Below are positions 60,101 to 63,433 of a stretch of DNA of 64,000 nt, one piece after another. Below the pieces are notes generated by a model. The model did no database searches. It was not told the origin of the DNA and saw only the letters and a list, made by a program, of their open reading frames with translations. Source of the stretch: Inia geoffrensis. Its lineage: Eukaryota; Chordata; Mammalia; Artiodactyla; Iniidae. The stretch covers positions 57,696,436 to 57,760,435 of the forward strand of contig CM070917.1 in assembly GCA_036417435.1 (NCBI GenBank), given 5' to 3'. Position 1 is the stretch's first letter; each line of letters starts with the position of its first letter. Made by a program: the position numbers and the translations under genes.

Positions 60101-62692
60101 AGCCAAGTCCTGGGCTCCAGGCTCTGCTGCCTGCACCCCCATCCCGAGGGGCCCAGCCCAGGGCCTACCCCAGGAAGCCCCCAGAGGGCTTCAGTCCCTG
60201 TCCCTGCACCCGCAGTCTGAGGGTGAGCTCTCAGCAGATGTCTGGAAACCATTCCATTTCTCGCCCCTTCATCTTCTGTGAAATTCCCCGAGGACACAGC
60301 TCCCACGGGAACCGGGCCACAGGGAGAGAGATTAAATCCGGCGCTAGGGCTTCTTCCAGGGAAGAGAATCAAAACTGTACATTTTAGTCTCGCATTTTTA
60401 ATCAGCAAGGCCAAGGACAAGCGTCCCCACCGTTCCCTTCTCTGACAAGACAAACACCACTCAGAACTGCAGCTGATAAGACACAGGGGCCAAAACAAAC
60501 ATCCGAGCTGCAGCTTGGGGTGACACCAAGCAGGGCCACATTTCAGCCACTCTCCCACAAGTTGCCAACCCAGGCAGAGAGGCAGCAGCGTCCCTGGACA
60601 GAGCAGAGGACCAGCCGGACCGGCCGGGGTCCACACACAGTGGCTTTGGCTGTATCCTGACTGCGCCTCAGGTGGCCTGGTCTCTGCCCAGCCAGTGGTG
60701 CTGAAGCTGCCCAACCTGTCCTGGCTCTGCTGCAGAACCCGAGCTCCCAGTGACAAACCACCAACAGTAAGAGCGCCGGACCCAAAACCCACCAGTCAGG
60801 TCGCAGAGTGGCAGGGGAGCACCACCCACAAACCGACCTGCCCACGGACTCTGCAGCCGTCACCAGCCAAGAGTGTGTGAGGTGCCCAGCCTGTGGACAC
60901 CCACTTTCCGATGTGTCCAATGTGAAAGTCCTTGGTCTCAGCCACACCCTCCCACGGGAGCTCAGTCATCAGCTGACCCGCCGAGCACAGACCGAAAACT
61001 AGCCTGTTGAACGTGTGCCCCAACCCCCAAAAGCTCGGATCCTAACCGTTTTCTGCCACCATCCTGCCGACAGATTTCACTTCAGACCTACAGACAAATC
61101 ATAGCTCCATCCAGAAGTTGCTCAGCTGGAACAACACGCCTGACTGCTCAGTTATAAGTGTTTTATTAAGGCTGATCATGGGATTCTCCAGAGCAAAGCC
61201 TCGCCACACACTCCCTCCTAGTTCTCGCCATTAAAGTTGCTGTTTAGTGGTTTCAGTGCAGAAGCAGGGAAAACAGGGGAAAAAAAACTCCAAGCCAGGC
61301 ATTTCTCTTCTATCCCCTGCAATGATTAGCAAGTCGAAATAGAACTAATGACTAATAATTTAATAAACCTCCCTCCCCTGAGAGCATTTACAGAGCAACA
61401 CGACCAAAAACCTATGCCACCGACACTACGTGAGACAAATATAAAACCCCCAAGAGCTGTTCCTTTTACGTTCTGCTTCTTTGTCAGTCTCCCGTTTACC
61501 AGCACCTCTAACATGGCTTCAGAACTGACTTAGTCTACCCTGACCCAGCTTCAGGATTCTTCCAGGTGACCTAGCTACAACTTTAAAAACCTTTATTAGC
61601 AGCCATGATCGACTCCAGCCGCGCCGGACTCCAGCTGAAAGCTAACGGCCCCCCAGAGGCCTCTCCCCGCCCTCCCCCGCCGCGCGCAAACAGGGCTTGG
61701 CAGGCCGCTGGCTAAAGAGGCACAGCGTAGTTGTTTAACACAATTAGAAACTGTTGCTCTGCCAGCGCGCTGCAAACCCACTCCGCCGCCATGAACCAGC
61801 CGCCGCCGCGTAAATACCAACTCCGAACCCCCCCACCCCGCCCCGCCCCCGACCACCGCTTAACCCCGAGGCACAGTTTTGAAACAGAGCACGGTTTTGT
61901 AAGAGGACTGCGTGGACCGCCCAAGGAACGAATCTCCCATGAGGAAATGCTGCCGGGAACAGCCCTGAGCCACCGGAGCCTGGGTCTGTGCTGGTGGGGG
62001 CGGGGGTCCGAACCGAAAAAATGGATGCTAAGAAACTGAAACTCGGGTGTCTGCCCACGTGCACACAGGCGCAAAACATGCCGGGGCGGGGGCGACGAGG
62101 GTCCGGCGGGCACACCCGCGTTCCGCACCGGGGGCTGCGAGCCGACTCCTCACACATCAGAAGCAGAGGCGGGCGCGCCAGCCTCCTACACAATTAGTCT
62201 TCTCCCTCAGCGGTTACATAAGATGACGGATTATCTGTCCACCCATCGAAGCTGCCCGCGCGCGACCTCCCACCCGGCCACGTCCACAGACGCCCGGGAA
62301 GGAGTTGTGGAAAGGAAAAGCCTGTTGAGAAAAAAGTGCCCGAGGCTTGCGTAACCGCGCCCGGCGGGACCACGACAGAGCGCAGAGCGACGAGCAGCCA
62401 CGGCCCCGGACCCCGGCAGACCCCGGACACCGCAGCCCGCGCCCGTGCCCCCACCTCACTCGGGTCCGAGGGCTCCGGCCCCCGGGAGCGCGGGGACAGC
62501 AGGGGGCTGTCTGGACGAGGGCGCCCGCGCCAACTTATGCCGGGCCGGTGCTGGGTCCCCGCGGCCGCGCCGGGACGACCCCCGAGAGCCCAGGGACTTC
62601 CCGGGCGGGCGCGAGCGCGCGGGTGGCGCAGAGCTCACCTTGTAGACATTTTCCGTGAGCCGATGCATCTCCTCCGACCGAGAGAGCGACAT
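153..62692 (-). CDS. BAIAP2: BAIAP2 (IRSp53), complete 14-exon coding region, PDZ-ligand isoform
   Basis: This is the adaptor IRSp53, which links Rho-family GTPases (Rac, Cdc42) and curved plasma membrane to actin regulators such as WAVE2, Mena/VASP and Eps8. It acts at filopodia, lamellipodia and postsynaptic densities. The spliced CDS joins 62692-62639, 47106-47031, 45500-45414, 21249-21188, 20497-20426, 19805-19668, 8641-8489, 5802-5578, 5397-5196, 4546-4345, 3419-3351, 2952-2790, 970-936 and 183-153 (each read leftward). It totals 1569 nt, or 522 residues. The I-BAR/IMD domain covers about residues 1-250, with the basic patch K142, K143, K146 and K147. The CRIB-like and proline-rich stretch is at about 268-284, possible 14-3-3 sites at T341 and T361, SH3 at about 375-438, PPPDY at 468-472, and the PDZ ligand STV at the C terminus. 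Identity comes from near-complete agreement with the human protein as remembered. The length matches the human long (PDZ-binding) isoform, apart from a one-residue insertion near 248. All introns are GT-AG and the phases fit. Confidence 0.97.
184..935 (-). other. BAIAP2: BAIAP2 intron 13
   Basis: 752 bp, GTAAGG to a pyrimidine-rich TTTGTTTCACAG. I looked for exons encoding the other human C termini (NPFAHVQLKP or ADVEVARF) and did not see them here. GC-rich, with no repeat recognised. Confidence 0.85.
936..970 (-). CDS. BAIAP2: BAIAP2 coding exon 13 (residues 502-513)
   Basis: The 35-nt exon has acceptor ccccag|GGTTTG and donor AGCAG|GTAAGG. It encodes GLDDYGARAVS plus two bases of the next codon. 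In human, alternative C-terminal exons are joined after this exon. If the donor is not used, the frame reads AGG then TAA, so intron retention gives an immediate stop. Confidence 0.94.
971..2789 (-). other. BAIAP2: BAIAP2 intron 12
   Basis: 1819 bp between GTGAGT and CCCCAG. GC-rich unique-looking sequence in which I recognise no gene or repeat. Confidence 0.85.
2790..2952 (-). CDS. BAIAP2: BAIAP2 coding exon 12 (residues 447-501)
   Basis: The 163-nt exon has acceptor ccacag|CCTGCAG and donor TCCCAG|GTGAGT. It enters in phase 2 and leaves in phase 0. It encodes LQQGKSSSTGNLLDKEDLAL, the PPPDY motif at 468-472, and RAFPAQTAGTFKQRPYSVAM ending in PAFSQ. Confidence 0.96.
2953..3350 (-). other. 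BAIAP2: BAIAP2 intron 11
   Basis: 398 bp, GTGAGC to CCACAG. Very GC-rich, nothing else seen. Confidence 0.85.
3351..3419 (-). CDS. BAIAP2: BAIAP2 coding exon 11 (residues 424-447, end of SH3)
   Basis: The 69-nt exon has acceptor cttccag|GCGGGG and donor ATGAG|GTGAGC, in phase 2 at both ends. It encodes RGWFPFSYTRVLDGDGGDRL followed by HM. The conserved tryptophan and the PxxY-contacting tyrosine of the SH3 fold are present. Confidence 0.96.
3420..4344 (-). other. BAIAP2: BAIAP2 intron 10
   Basis: 925 bp, GTGAGT to TTCCAG. GC-rich. No repeat recognised. Confidence 0.85.
4345..4546 (-). CDS. BAIAP2: BAIAP2 coding exon 10 (residues 357-424, linker and most of SH3)
   Basis: The 202-nt exon has acceptor ccggcag|CCGAGAAC and donor ACCAAGAT|GTGAGT. 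It enters in phase 1 and leaves in phase 2. It encodes the second 14-3-3-type site, KTLPRSSS (T361), then the SH3 start RMRVKAIFSHAAGDNSTLL, the acidic RT-loop end SFKEGD and the GWHYGES strand. This SH3 domain recruits WAVE2, Mena, Eps8 and related partners. Confidence 0.97.
4547..5195 (-). other. BAIAP2: BAIAP2 intron 9
   Basis: 649 bp, GTAAGA to GGCAG. It contains a MIR fragment at about 4735-4845 and, next to exon 9, a G-run on the plus strand at 5154-5170. Confidence 0.85.
4735..4845 (+). repeat. MIR SINE fragment
   Basis: The order 'gattctgcctctgacctgcc', then 'gggcctgagcctcagctttc', then 'ccatctgctaat' follows the core of the ancient mammalian MIR (TCTGCCAC... GAGCCTCAGTTTCC... ATCTG). 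It is diverged, and the boundaries are approximate. Confidence 0.6.
5196..5397 (-). CDS. BAIAP2: BAIAP2 coding exon 9 (residues 290-357, linker)
   Basis: The 202-nt exon has acceptor cgacag|CGGCTG and donor GCCACCA|GTAAGA. It enters in phase 0 and leaves in phase 1. It encodes a Ser/Pro-rich, probably disordered linker including SPPQSQSKLSDSYSNTLPVR. T341 within SNTLP corresponds to a 14-3-3 site described for human IRSp53 (established knowledge, one residue shifted). Confidence 0.95.
5398..5577 (-). other. BAIAP2: BAIAP2 intron 8
   Basis: A short 180-bp intron, GTAAGT to CGACAG. GC-rich, no repeat. Confidence 0.9.
5578..5802 (-). CDS. BAIAP2: BAIAP2 coding exon 8 (residues 215-289, end of I-BAR plus CRIB/proline-rich)
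   Basis: The 225-nt exon (75 codons, phase 0) has acceptor cttcag|GGCAAG and donor GTGGGG|GTAAGT. It closes the I-BAR domain with GKELLAQKLPLWQQACADPN. It then encodes the CRIB-like Cdc42-binding stretch around NLVISDPIPGAKPLPVPPEL. Residues ASSNGSI at 248-254 appear to carry one serine more than human (ASNGAT), which explains the +1 numbering of downstream residues. Confidence 0.96.
6773..6898 (-). mobile_element. CHR-type tRNA-derived SINE, short form
   Basis: Read on the minus strand, it starts GGACTTCCCTGGCGGTCCAG, has the internal promoter-like box GGTTCGATCCCCGG, and ends in an A-rich tail (T-run at left). An 11-bp target duplication TCTTCCCACTT flanks it at 6762-6772 and 6899-6909. 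It lies in the same orientation as BAIAP2. Confidence 0.9.
7022..7190. mobile_element. hAT (Charlie-group) nonautonomous DNA transposon relic
   Basis: The sequence runs from 'aaccaggggccaacaaac' through 'gactggaacacagtcatgtc', 'cgttggtttacccatctgtgg' (partly) and 'ccacttctctgtgcaataac'. It follows a common mammalian hAT-type MER element that starts CAGGGGTCGGCAAAC and contains TTGGAACACAGCCACGCCCA. The exact family is not assigned, and the far end is degraded. Confidence 0.6.
8290..8400 (+). repeat. Possible LINE-1 3' end scrap
   Basis: 'ctggtaactctccttccaga' followed by 'ggggaaatccggaacacatg' and 'gatgttcagcacaatgttcc' resembles the segment of old LINE-1 3' ends about first-choice coordinates and 'atgttcatagcagc'. 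It is weak and short, and could be chance. Confidence 0.3.
8489..8641 (-). CDS. BAIAP2: BAIAP2 coding exon 7 (residues 164-214, I-BAR)
   Basis: The 153-nt exon (51 codons, phase 0) has acceptor ccccag|TACATC and donor TCCAAG|GTGGGT. It encodes YIDAIGNKQGELESYVSDGY, KTALTEERRRFCFLVEKQCA and VAKNSAAYHSK. It differs from human at only a few residues (human SNKQGELEN against GNKQGELES here). Confidence 0.97.
12880..12985 (+). repeat. MIR SINE fragment
   Basis: 'tttgggtctcagtttcctca' with flanking 'ccctgcccagtctctggacc' matches the MIR core around CTCAGTTTCCTCA. Boundaries approximate. Confidence 0.45.
14455..14612 (-). mobile_element. MER5A-like hAT DNA transposon relic
   Basis: The ends 'cagcactgcttcccaaagtg' and 'ctttgagaacctgacag' are degraded terminal inverted repeats of the MER5 type (CAGTGGTTCTCAAA). 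On the minus strand the interior contains TTCTGACGG..., then GGCTGGGGTGGGACTG, comparable to TCTGATTCAGTAGGTCTGGGGTGGGGCCTG of MER5A. Diverged. Confidence 0.5.
15905..16242 (+). mobile_element. Full-length CHR-family SINE (cetacean type)
   Basis: The head GGGCTTCCCTGGTGGCGCAG is followed by the tRNA-derived part with GGTTCGATCCCTGG, then the long body with repeated 'cacaactactgagc' units, and an A-rich tail. A perfect 13-bp target duplication AAAAGAGTGTCTT flanks it at 15892-15904 and 16243-16255. It is antisense to BAIAP2. The well-kept duplication and low decay suggest a fairly young insertion. Confidence 0.93.
17085..17190 (-). repeat. MIR SINE fragment
   Basis: 'ggggaaaccgagagaggaca' ... 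'gaccacacggccagtg' ... 'cacagctgggatccaaaccc' is the reverse of the MIR core (GAAACTGAGGC, GTCACACAGC, GGGATTCGAACCC). Confidence 0.65.
17915..18235 (+). repeat. LINE-1 3' UTR fragment
   Basis: 'gtggacgaacctcaaaaaca' ... 'gaagccagacgcaaaaggtc' ... 'ggtatgtgaattacctctcg' 'ataaagctgt' then an A-tail follows the 3' end of old mammalian LINE-1 (ATGGATGAACC..., GAATTATATCTCAATAAAGCTGTT). It is noncoding and degraded, and antisense to BAIAP2. Confidence 0.8.
19668..19805 (-). CDS. BAIAP2: BAIAP2 coding exon 6 (residues 118-163, I-BAR basic patch)
   Basis: The 138-nt exon (46 codons, phase 0 at both ends) has acceptor cctcag|GCTGCG and donor CTGCAG|GTGGGA. It encodes AALKKYQTEQRSKGDALDKC and then QAELKKLRKKSQGSKNPQKY. 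The run K142, K143, R145, K146, K147 is the known phosphoinositide- and actin-contacting patch of the IMD, and it is intact here. Confidence 0.97.
19806..20425 (-). other. BAIAP2: BAIAP2 intron 5
   Basis: 620 bp, GTAAGT to CCTCAG. No repeat or other feature recognised. Confidence 0.88.
20426..20497 (-). CDS. BAIAP2: BAIAP2 coding exon 5 (residues 94-117, I-BAR)
   Basis: The 72-nt exon (24 codons, phase 0 at both ends) has acceptor gtccag|CTGAAG and donor CTGAGC|GTAAGT. It encodes LKSFHNELLTQLEQKVELDS followed by RYLS. Skipping it would preserve the frame but remove part of a core helix. Confidence 0.97.
20498..21187 (-). other. BAIAP2: BAIAP2 intron 4
   Basis: 690 bp, GTGAGT to GTCCAG. No repeat recognised. 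Confidence 0.88.
21188..21249 (-). CDS. BAIAP2: BAIAP2 coding exon 4 (residues 73-93, I-BAR)
   Basis: The 62-nt exon has acceptor ctcccag and donor GAAATG|GTGAGT. It encodes DVLFQMAEVHRQIQNQLEEM. It enters in phase 1 and leaves in phase 0. It begins the tight exon 4-6 cluster, 24 kb downstream of exon 3. Confidence 0.96.
21955..22085 (+). repeat. L2/MIR-like ancient repeat fragment
   Basis: 'ttcattggcaaatatatgct' 'aagcagccatttctggcggc' 'aggcactaaccatgcgctgt' then 'ccgtccctgccctcgggggc' parallels the widespread ATTCAACAAATATTTATTGAGC...GCCAGGCACTG...TCCCTGCCCTCATGG pattern. Family not fixed. Confidence 0.45.
22837..22963 (+). mobile_element. CHR-type tRNA-derived SINE, short form
   Basis: 'gagttccctggcggcccaat' 'ggttaggactccgtgctttc' then 'gcaggttcgatccctgattg' and 'gtgtggcc' plus an A-tail. 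A short duplication GGAGACA lies at 22823-22829 and 22965-22971. Antisense to BAIAP2. Confidence 0.88.
23240..23455. repeat. Degenerate TG-rich low-complexity tract
   Basis: About 215 bp of imperfect TG/TGTG, GGTG and TGCATG steps on the plus strand, with alternating purine-pyrimidine runs such as 'gtacacgtgtgtgcatgtg'. No fixed unit. Confidence 0.8.
26150..26590 (-). repeat. LINE-1 3' UTR fragment
   Basis: The plus strand shows 'gggcaaccactaatctactg' 'tctgtacggatctccctgtt' 'ctgggcgtttagtatcagtg' and 'gacatttgggcgtttccact'. This is the reverse complement of the conserved 3' end of old mammalian LINE-1s (AGTAGATTAGTGGTTGCC). Unlike the other LINE-1 pieces here, it lies in the BAIAP2 orientation. 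Confidence 0.8.
27835..27985 (+). repeat. L2/MIR-like ancient repeat fragment
   Basis: 'tgagtacctgctccgtgcag' 'gtgccgctccagg' then 'ggccctgcctctgtggtgcc' 'tgcactctttcctgggagag' 'gcagacaa' follows the same ancient-repeat pattern as 21955-22085 (GAGCACCTACTGTGTGCCAGGCAC ... CCCTGCCCTC). Diverged. Confidence 0.45.
28960..28976. repeat. Poly(T) tract
   Basis: An uninterrupted T-run between 'ctggt' and 'gcagaaaaagcac'. It may be the tail of an eroded retroposon on the minus strand, but no body was recognised. Confidence 0.6.
33313..33388. repeat. Perfect 38-bp tandem duplication
   Basis: Two identical 38-bp units lie head to tail (33313-33350 and 33351-33388), each starting GATTAACTGTCCAAGTGG and ending CTCTCCTGGGGAC. 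I see no difference between the copies. Confidence 0.97.
38385..38650 (+). repeat. LINE-1 ORF2-derived fragment
   Basis: 'gatttgaacacaattaggaa' ... 'agggaacatatgttctcttc' 'aaacataacagacacctata' 'aacatgggccacatgccaga' parallels the LINE-1 ORF2 stretch around 'gaacacattcttttc...gaccatatgctgggcca'. It has no open frame of useful length and is a decayed fragment. Confidence 0.55.
39400..39560 (+). repeat. LINE-1 3' fragment
   Basis: 'gtgttcatggaatattctac' 'agcagtgaaaacg', preceded by 'gagaaatacgctgtgttcat', resembles 'gtatattcatacaatggaatactatacagcaatgaaaa' of LINE-1 3' ends. Left edge uncertain. Confidence 0.5.
39930..40490 (+). repeat. Ancient interspersed repeat, family not assigned, with poly(A) tract
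   Basis: 'ggacaaagatctcaaaagct' 'tccaggaggg' ... 'agactgcaacaccagaagtc' 'agagga' ... 'gctgtttccccttttcctgc' 'taagga' looks like a known abundant mammalian repeat ('aaaagcttccagagagaaaaa ... ctagaagacaatgga ... ccctttct'), probably LINE-related. An A-run of about 21 lies at 39994-40014. Confidence 0.4.
40599..40714 (+). mobile_element. CHR-type SINE inserted in LINE-1
   Basis: 'ggtttccctggcggtccagt' 'ggttaagactccacgcttcc' ... 'gatccctggttggggaacta' ... 'ggccaaataaataaa'. A 9-bp target duplication ACTGTGACA lies at 40590-40598 and 40715-40723, within the LINE-1 sequence. Confidence 0.92.
40809..41105 (-). mobile_element. Long-form CHR-family SINE inserted in LINE-1
   Basis: On the minus strand the head GGGACTTCCCTGGTGGCGCA leads into the long body ('gtagttgtggcacatgggct' on plus) and an A/T-rich tail at the left. 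The 14-bp target duplication CACAGATAACTTTT / CACAGAGAACTTTT (one mismatch) lies at 40795-40808 and 41106-41119. Confidence 0.92.
41893..42010 (+). mobile_element. CHR-type SINE, short form
   Basis: 'gggacttccctggcggtcca' 'gtggttaagactccgcaggg' then 'ctccctggttggggaactaa' 'gaccccgcatgccgcacggc' and an A-tail. It has a small deletion after 'actccgc' relative to the other copies. Target duplication imperfect (aagaacagcaca against aacagcagcaca). Confidence 0.88.
42170..42695 (+). repeat. LINE-1 3' UTR fragment
   Basis: 'gatggaatattattcagcta' 'taaaaagaatgg' ... 'tggcttccaggggctggcgg' ... 'gatggttgcacaactctgtg' 'aatac' ... 'atgtgaattacatctcagta' 'aagctgttgcc'. This is a clear 3' end of an old LINE-1, about 520 bp, antisense to BAIAP2. 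Confidence 0.88.
43605..43724. repeat. Two-copy 60-bp tandem repeat
   Basis: The stretch 'tgttccaaccccccgcccgc' 'cccttccgtgtg' ... 'gactccacagca' occurs at 43616 and again at 43676, period 60 bp, with a few substitutions. Edges approximate. Confidence 0.92.
44810..45110 (+). repeat. Old AT-rich interspersed repeat, family not assigned
   Basis: 'aaaagtaacatgagctcatg' 'ttggaaatgtgcaaaacaca' 'gtaaaagcataaag' and later 'ttttacaaaatctggtcaca' 'ccatgcta' then 'ttcattt...ccaggaaccttt' parallels a common mammalian repeat ('aagtaatacatgctcattgtagaaaatttggaaaatac...'). A T-run lies at 45007-45018. Family name uncertain. Confidence 0.45.
45414..45500 (-). CDS. BAIAP2: BAIAP2 coding exon 3 (residues 44-73, I-BAR)
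   Basis: The 87-nt exon has acceptor ctcag|GGGTGACG and donor CTCG|GTAAGA. It encodes VTYAAKGYFDALVKMGELAS and the following ESQGSKEL, in phase 1 at both ends. It is part of the helical bundle that dimerises and binds curved membrane. Confidence 0.97.
45501..47030 (-). other. BAIAP2: BAIAP2 intron 2
   Basis: 1530 bp, GTGAGG to CCTCAG. It contains a short CCTG/CCTGC run at 45575-45605. A less GC-rich stretch at 46230-46350 has no recognised repeat. Confidence 0.88.
47031..47106 (-). CDS. BAIAP2: BAIAP2 coding exon 2 (residues 19-44, I-BAR helix)
   Basis: The 76-nt exon opens with ACCATCATG (TIMEQFNPSL) after the acceptor cttccag. It ends in GCGCTGGCAG|GTGAGG with one nucleotide carried over (phase 1). 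It encodes the first long helix of the I-BAR domain, including the FIAMGKNYEKALAG segment. Confidence 0.97.
47190..47435 (+). repeat. MIR SINE, near full length
   Basis: 'gggttcaaatcccagctctg' 'cccctgctgaatgtccttgg' 'gcaaatgacctttccaagcc' 'tcagttttgacacatgtaca' 'atgggg' ... 'gcagattaaacaagtgagca' ... 'gcagcacccgacatacatcc' 'ggcgctca' follows the MIR consensus in order over most of its length. It ends 84 bp from exon 2 on its 5' (right) side. Confidence 0.85.
51740..51880 (-). repeat. MIR SINE fragment
   Basis: 'gtccattttacagatggatg' 'gagagaggcttggggaggct' 'aag' is the reverse of the MIR core (CCCATTTTACAGATGAGGAAACTGAGG). Confidence 0.6.
54083..54432 (+). repeat. MaLR-type LTR (MLT/MST group), solitary
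   Basis: 'gggactgaattcgtccccta' 'agaattcacgtgttaggcct' 'aaccccagcacctcag' ... 'aaaatgaggtcatctgggtg' 'ggccc' ... 'gactggtgtccttctaagaa' ... 'agagggaagaccatgtgagg' 'acacagg' ... 'ctctgttgttcaagcacccg' matches the order of a mammalian MaLR LTR. It has no internal coding part and is a lone, ancient LTR. Confidence 0.8.
54478..54540. repeat. Short imperfect tandem repeat
   Basis: 'cttatcatctggttactgct' followed by 'ggttacttatcatctggtta' 'ctgct' repeats a 25-26 bp unit about twice, immediately after the LTR. Confidence 0.8.
54925..55050 (-). repeat. MIR SINE fragment
   Basis: 'tgagaaagcggtggcacaga' 'agctaaaaaccctcgcccga' 'agcccgcagggctcccaaat' ... 'cagaagcaggattgaagcca' (approximate) parallels the reverse MIR order (GAGGAAACTGAGGCACAGAGAGG, CTTGCCC, GGATTCGAACCC). 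Confidence 0.5.
56321..56635 (-). mobile_element. Long-form CHR-family SINE
   Basis: On the minus strand it starts GGGCTTCCCTGGTGGCGCAG at 56635 and runs through the long 'acaactactgagc' body to an A/T-rich tail at about 56321-56365. The flanks 'tttcatgtctttat' and 'tgtcatgtgccttt' share a short likely target duplication (TCATGT). Same orientation as BAIAP2. Confidence 0.9.
58446..58478. repeat. (GAGG)n microsatellite
   Basis: About seven consecutive GGGA/GAGG units on the plus strand between 'gccaga' and 'ggtggacgg'. Confidence 0.9.
59058..59236. repeat. Degenerate CA-rich low-complexity tract
   Basis: Imperfect CA, CACACA, CATGTG and CACATGCG steps over about 180 bp, e.g. 'cacatacacacatgtgcaca'. 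No fixed unit; the complement of the TG-type tract seen in intron 3. Confidence 0.8.
61130..61620. other. AT-richer intron 1 block next to the CpG island
   Basis: About 490 bp with clearly lower GC than its surroundings, including 'taatgactaataatttaata' and 'gttttattaagg'. No repeat or ORF recognised. It may be a conserved noncoding element, but that cannot be told from this sequence alone. Confidence 0.35.
62639..62692 (-). CDS. BAIAP2: BAIAP2 coding exon 1 (residues 1-18)
   Basis: The exon encodes MSLSRSEEMHRLTENVYK, the amphipathic start of the I-BAR domain. The ATG at 62692-62690 has A at -3 and T at +4, an adequate Kozak context, and it matches the known start. The donor reads AAG|GTGAGC at 62638, in phase 0. 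The 5' UTR lies to the right, up to an expected start near 62795. Confidence 0.96.
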
Positions 62693-62795
62693 GGTGCTGG
62701 TCCGGCTGCACCACTGACCGGAGCGGGGGCGCAAGCAGCTGTGACTGCGGACACGGCAACGACTACTAACGCGAAGCGCGCAGAGCCAAACCAAA
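62693..62795 (-). other. BAIAP2: BAIAP2 5' UTR (inferred)
   Basis: The interval between the ATG and the position expected for transcription start, 25-32 bp downstream of the TATA element. GC-rich, about 100 nt. The exact start is inferred from TATA spacing only. Confidence 0.5.
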
Positions 62796-62820
62796 AGCGC
62801 GTCGTCCAGCCGGCGTCCGC

Positions 62821-62827
62821 CTTTATA
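62821..62827 (-). promoter_or_regulatory. BAIAP2: TATA box of BAIAP2
   Basis: The minus strand reads GGCTATAAAGGCGG, a good TATAAAG element in a GC-rich setting, about 130 bp from the ATG. Confidence 0.7.
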
Positions 62828-62835
62828 GCCGATCA

Positions 62836-62881
62836 GGCCCCGCCCCCGGAGGCCCCGCCCACATCGTGCCCGCCCCCGCCG
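62836..62881 (-). promoter_or_regulatory. BAIAP2: GC-box cluster (Sp1-type)
   Basis: Three GGGCGGGG-type motifs on the minus strand (plus strand CCCCGCCCC, CCCCGCCC and CCCGCCCCC) lie directly upstream of the TATA box. Confidence 0.65.
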
Positions 62882-62969
62882 CACCCGGATCTCCGCCCCC
62901 GGCCTGGCGCCCGCGCCCAGTCGCTGCTGCTAGGCAACCGACAGGCCCCGACCCCGCACCGCCTTTCCC

Positions 62970-62974
62970 ATTGG
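62970..62974 (-). promoter_or_regulatory. BAIAP2: CCAAT box
   Basis: Minus strand CGCCAATGGG (plus CCCATTGGCG), a good NF-Y-type core about 145 bp upstream of the TATA box. Confidence 0.55.
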
Positions 62975-63040
62975 CGGGTTCCGGAGCCCGGGGAAGGGGG
63001 CGGGGAAGAGGCGGGGCTTGTGGGCCGGCTTCAGGCAGCG

Positions 63041-63045
63041 ATTGG
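63041..63045 (-). promoter_or_regulatory. BAIAP2: CCAAT box
   Basis: Minus strand GGCCAATCGC (plus GCGATTGGCC), a strong NF-Y-type core. It lies about 70 bp beyond the first CCAAT box, in the same orientation. Confidence 0.55.
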
Positions 63046-63419
63046 CCCTTGGCGCCGTCGATCGCGGGGGAGGAGGCGAGGCGCGGCGCAGGCTGGGGCC
63101 CTGGGAACAGCCTTGGGGGCCCGGGCGACAGCCGGGCTGGGGGCGGGGAGGCGGGGGCGGGGTGGCGCAGGAAGAAGGGAGCAGAAGGGGGGGGCACGCC
63201 GGCCGCGAACGCGCGTGGGGGAGGCACTCAGCAAAGTGGCGAGTCGGGGTGGCCGGGTCCTGGGCGCCGCTCCCCCGAACGCGGTCGGGGTCGGGCGCCC
63301 TCGCTGGGTAGGGGAGGGTCCCTGGGCGCTCGGATGCCTGCCGCACGGGCTTGGTGAAGGATGGTGAGAGGCCATCGCTGTGCCCTTGGGGGTCCGGCCG
63401 CGACCCGGCATTTTAGTAG

Positions 63420-63425
63420 GTAAGT
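63420..63425 (+). other. Candidate plus-strand splice donor of a divergent transcript
   Basis: 'ttttagtag|gtaagttcac' is a full consensus donor, in the orientation opposite to BAIAP2, about 600 bp from its promoter. Human BAIAP2 has a divergent noncoding transcript, and this would be a suitable first-exon end. There is no evidence of expression in the sequence itself. Confidence 0.35.
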
Positions 63426-63433
63426 TCACTGGG

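Larger units (their letters stand above)
47107..62638 (-). other. BAIAP2: BAIAP2 intron 1 (15.5 kb)
   Basis: 15532 bp, GTGAGC to CTTCCAG. Contents recognised are MIR pieces (47190-47435, 51740-51880, 54925-55050), a MaLR-type LTR (54083-54432), a long SINE (56321-56635), a GAGG run (58446-58478), a CA-rich tract (59058-59236) and an AT-richer block (61130-61620). The part from about 61770 rightward is CpG island. The rest looks unique, with no gene recognised. Confidence 0.88.
61770..63420. promoter_or_regulatory. BAIAP2: CpG island over BAIAP2 exon 1 and promoter
   Basis: Dense CpG and very high GC extend from the end of intron 1, across exon 1, to about 600 bp upstream of the expected start. 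The contrast with the CpG-poor introns is obvious by eye. Edges approximate. Confidence 0.85.

Noticed and set aside
62336..63367. A 343-codon open frame on the plus strand
   Set aside because: It runs through the CpG island, antisense to exon 1 and the promoter. Composition is Gly/Ala/Arg/Pro-rich, as expected from any GC-rich frame with few stops, and no domain is visible.
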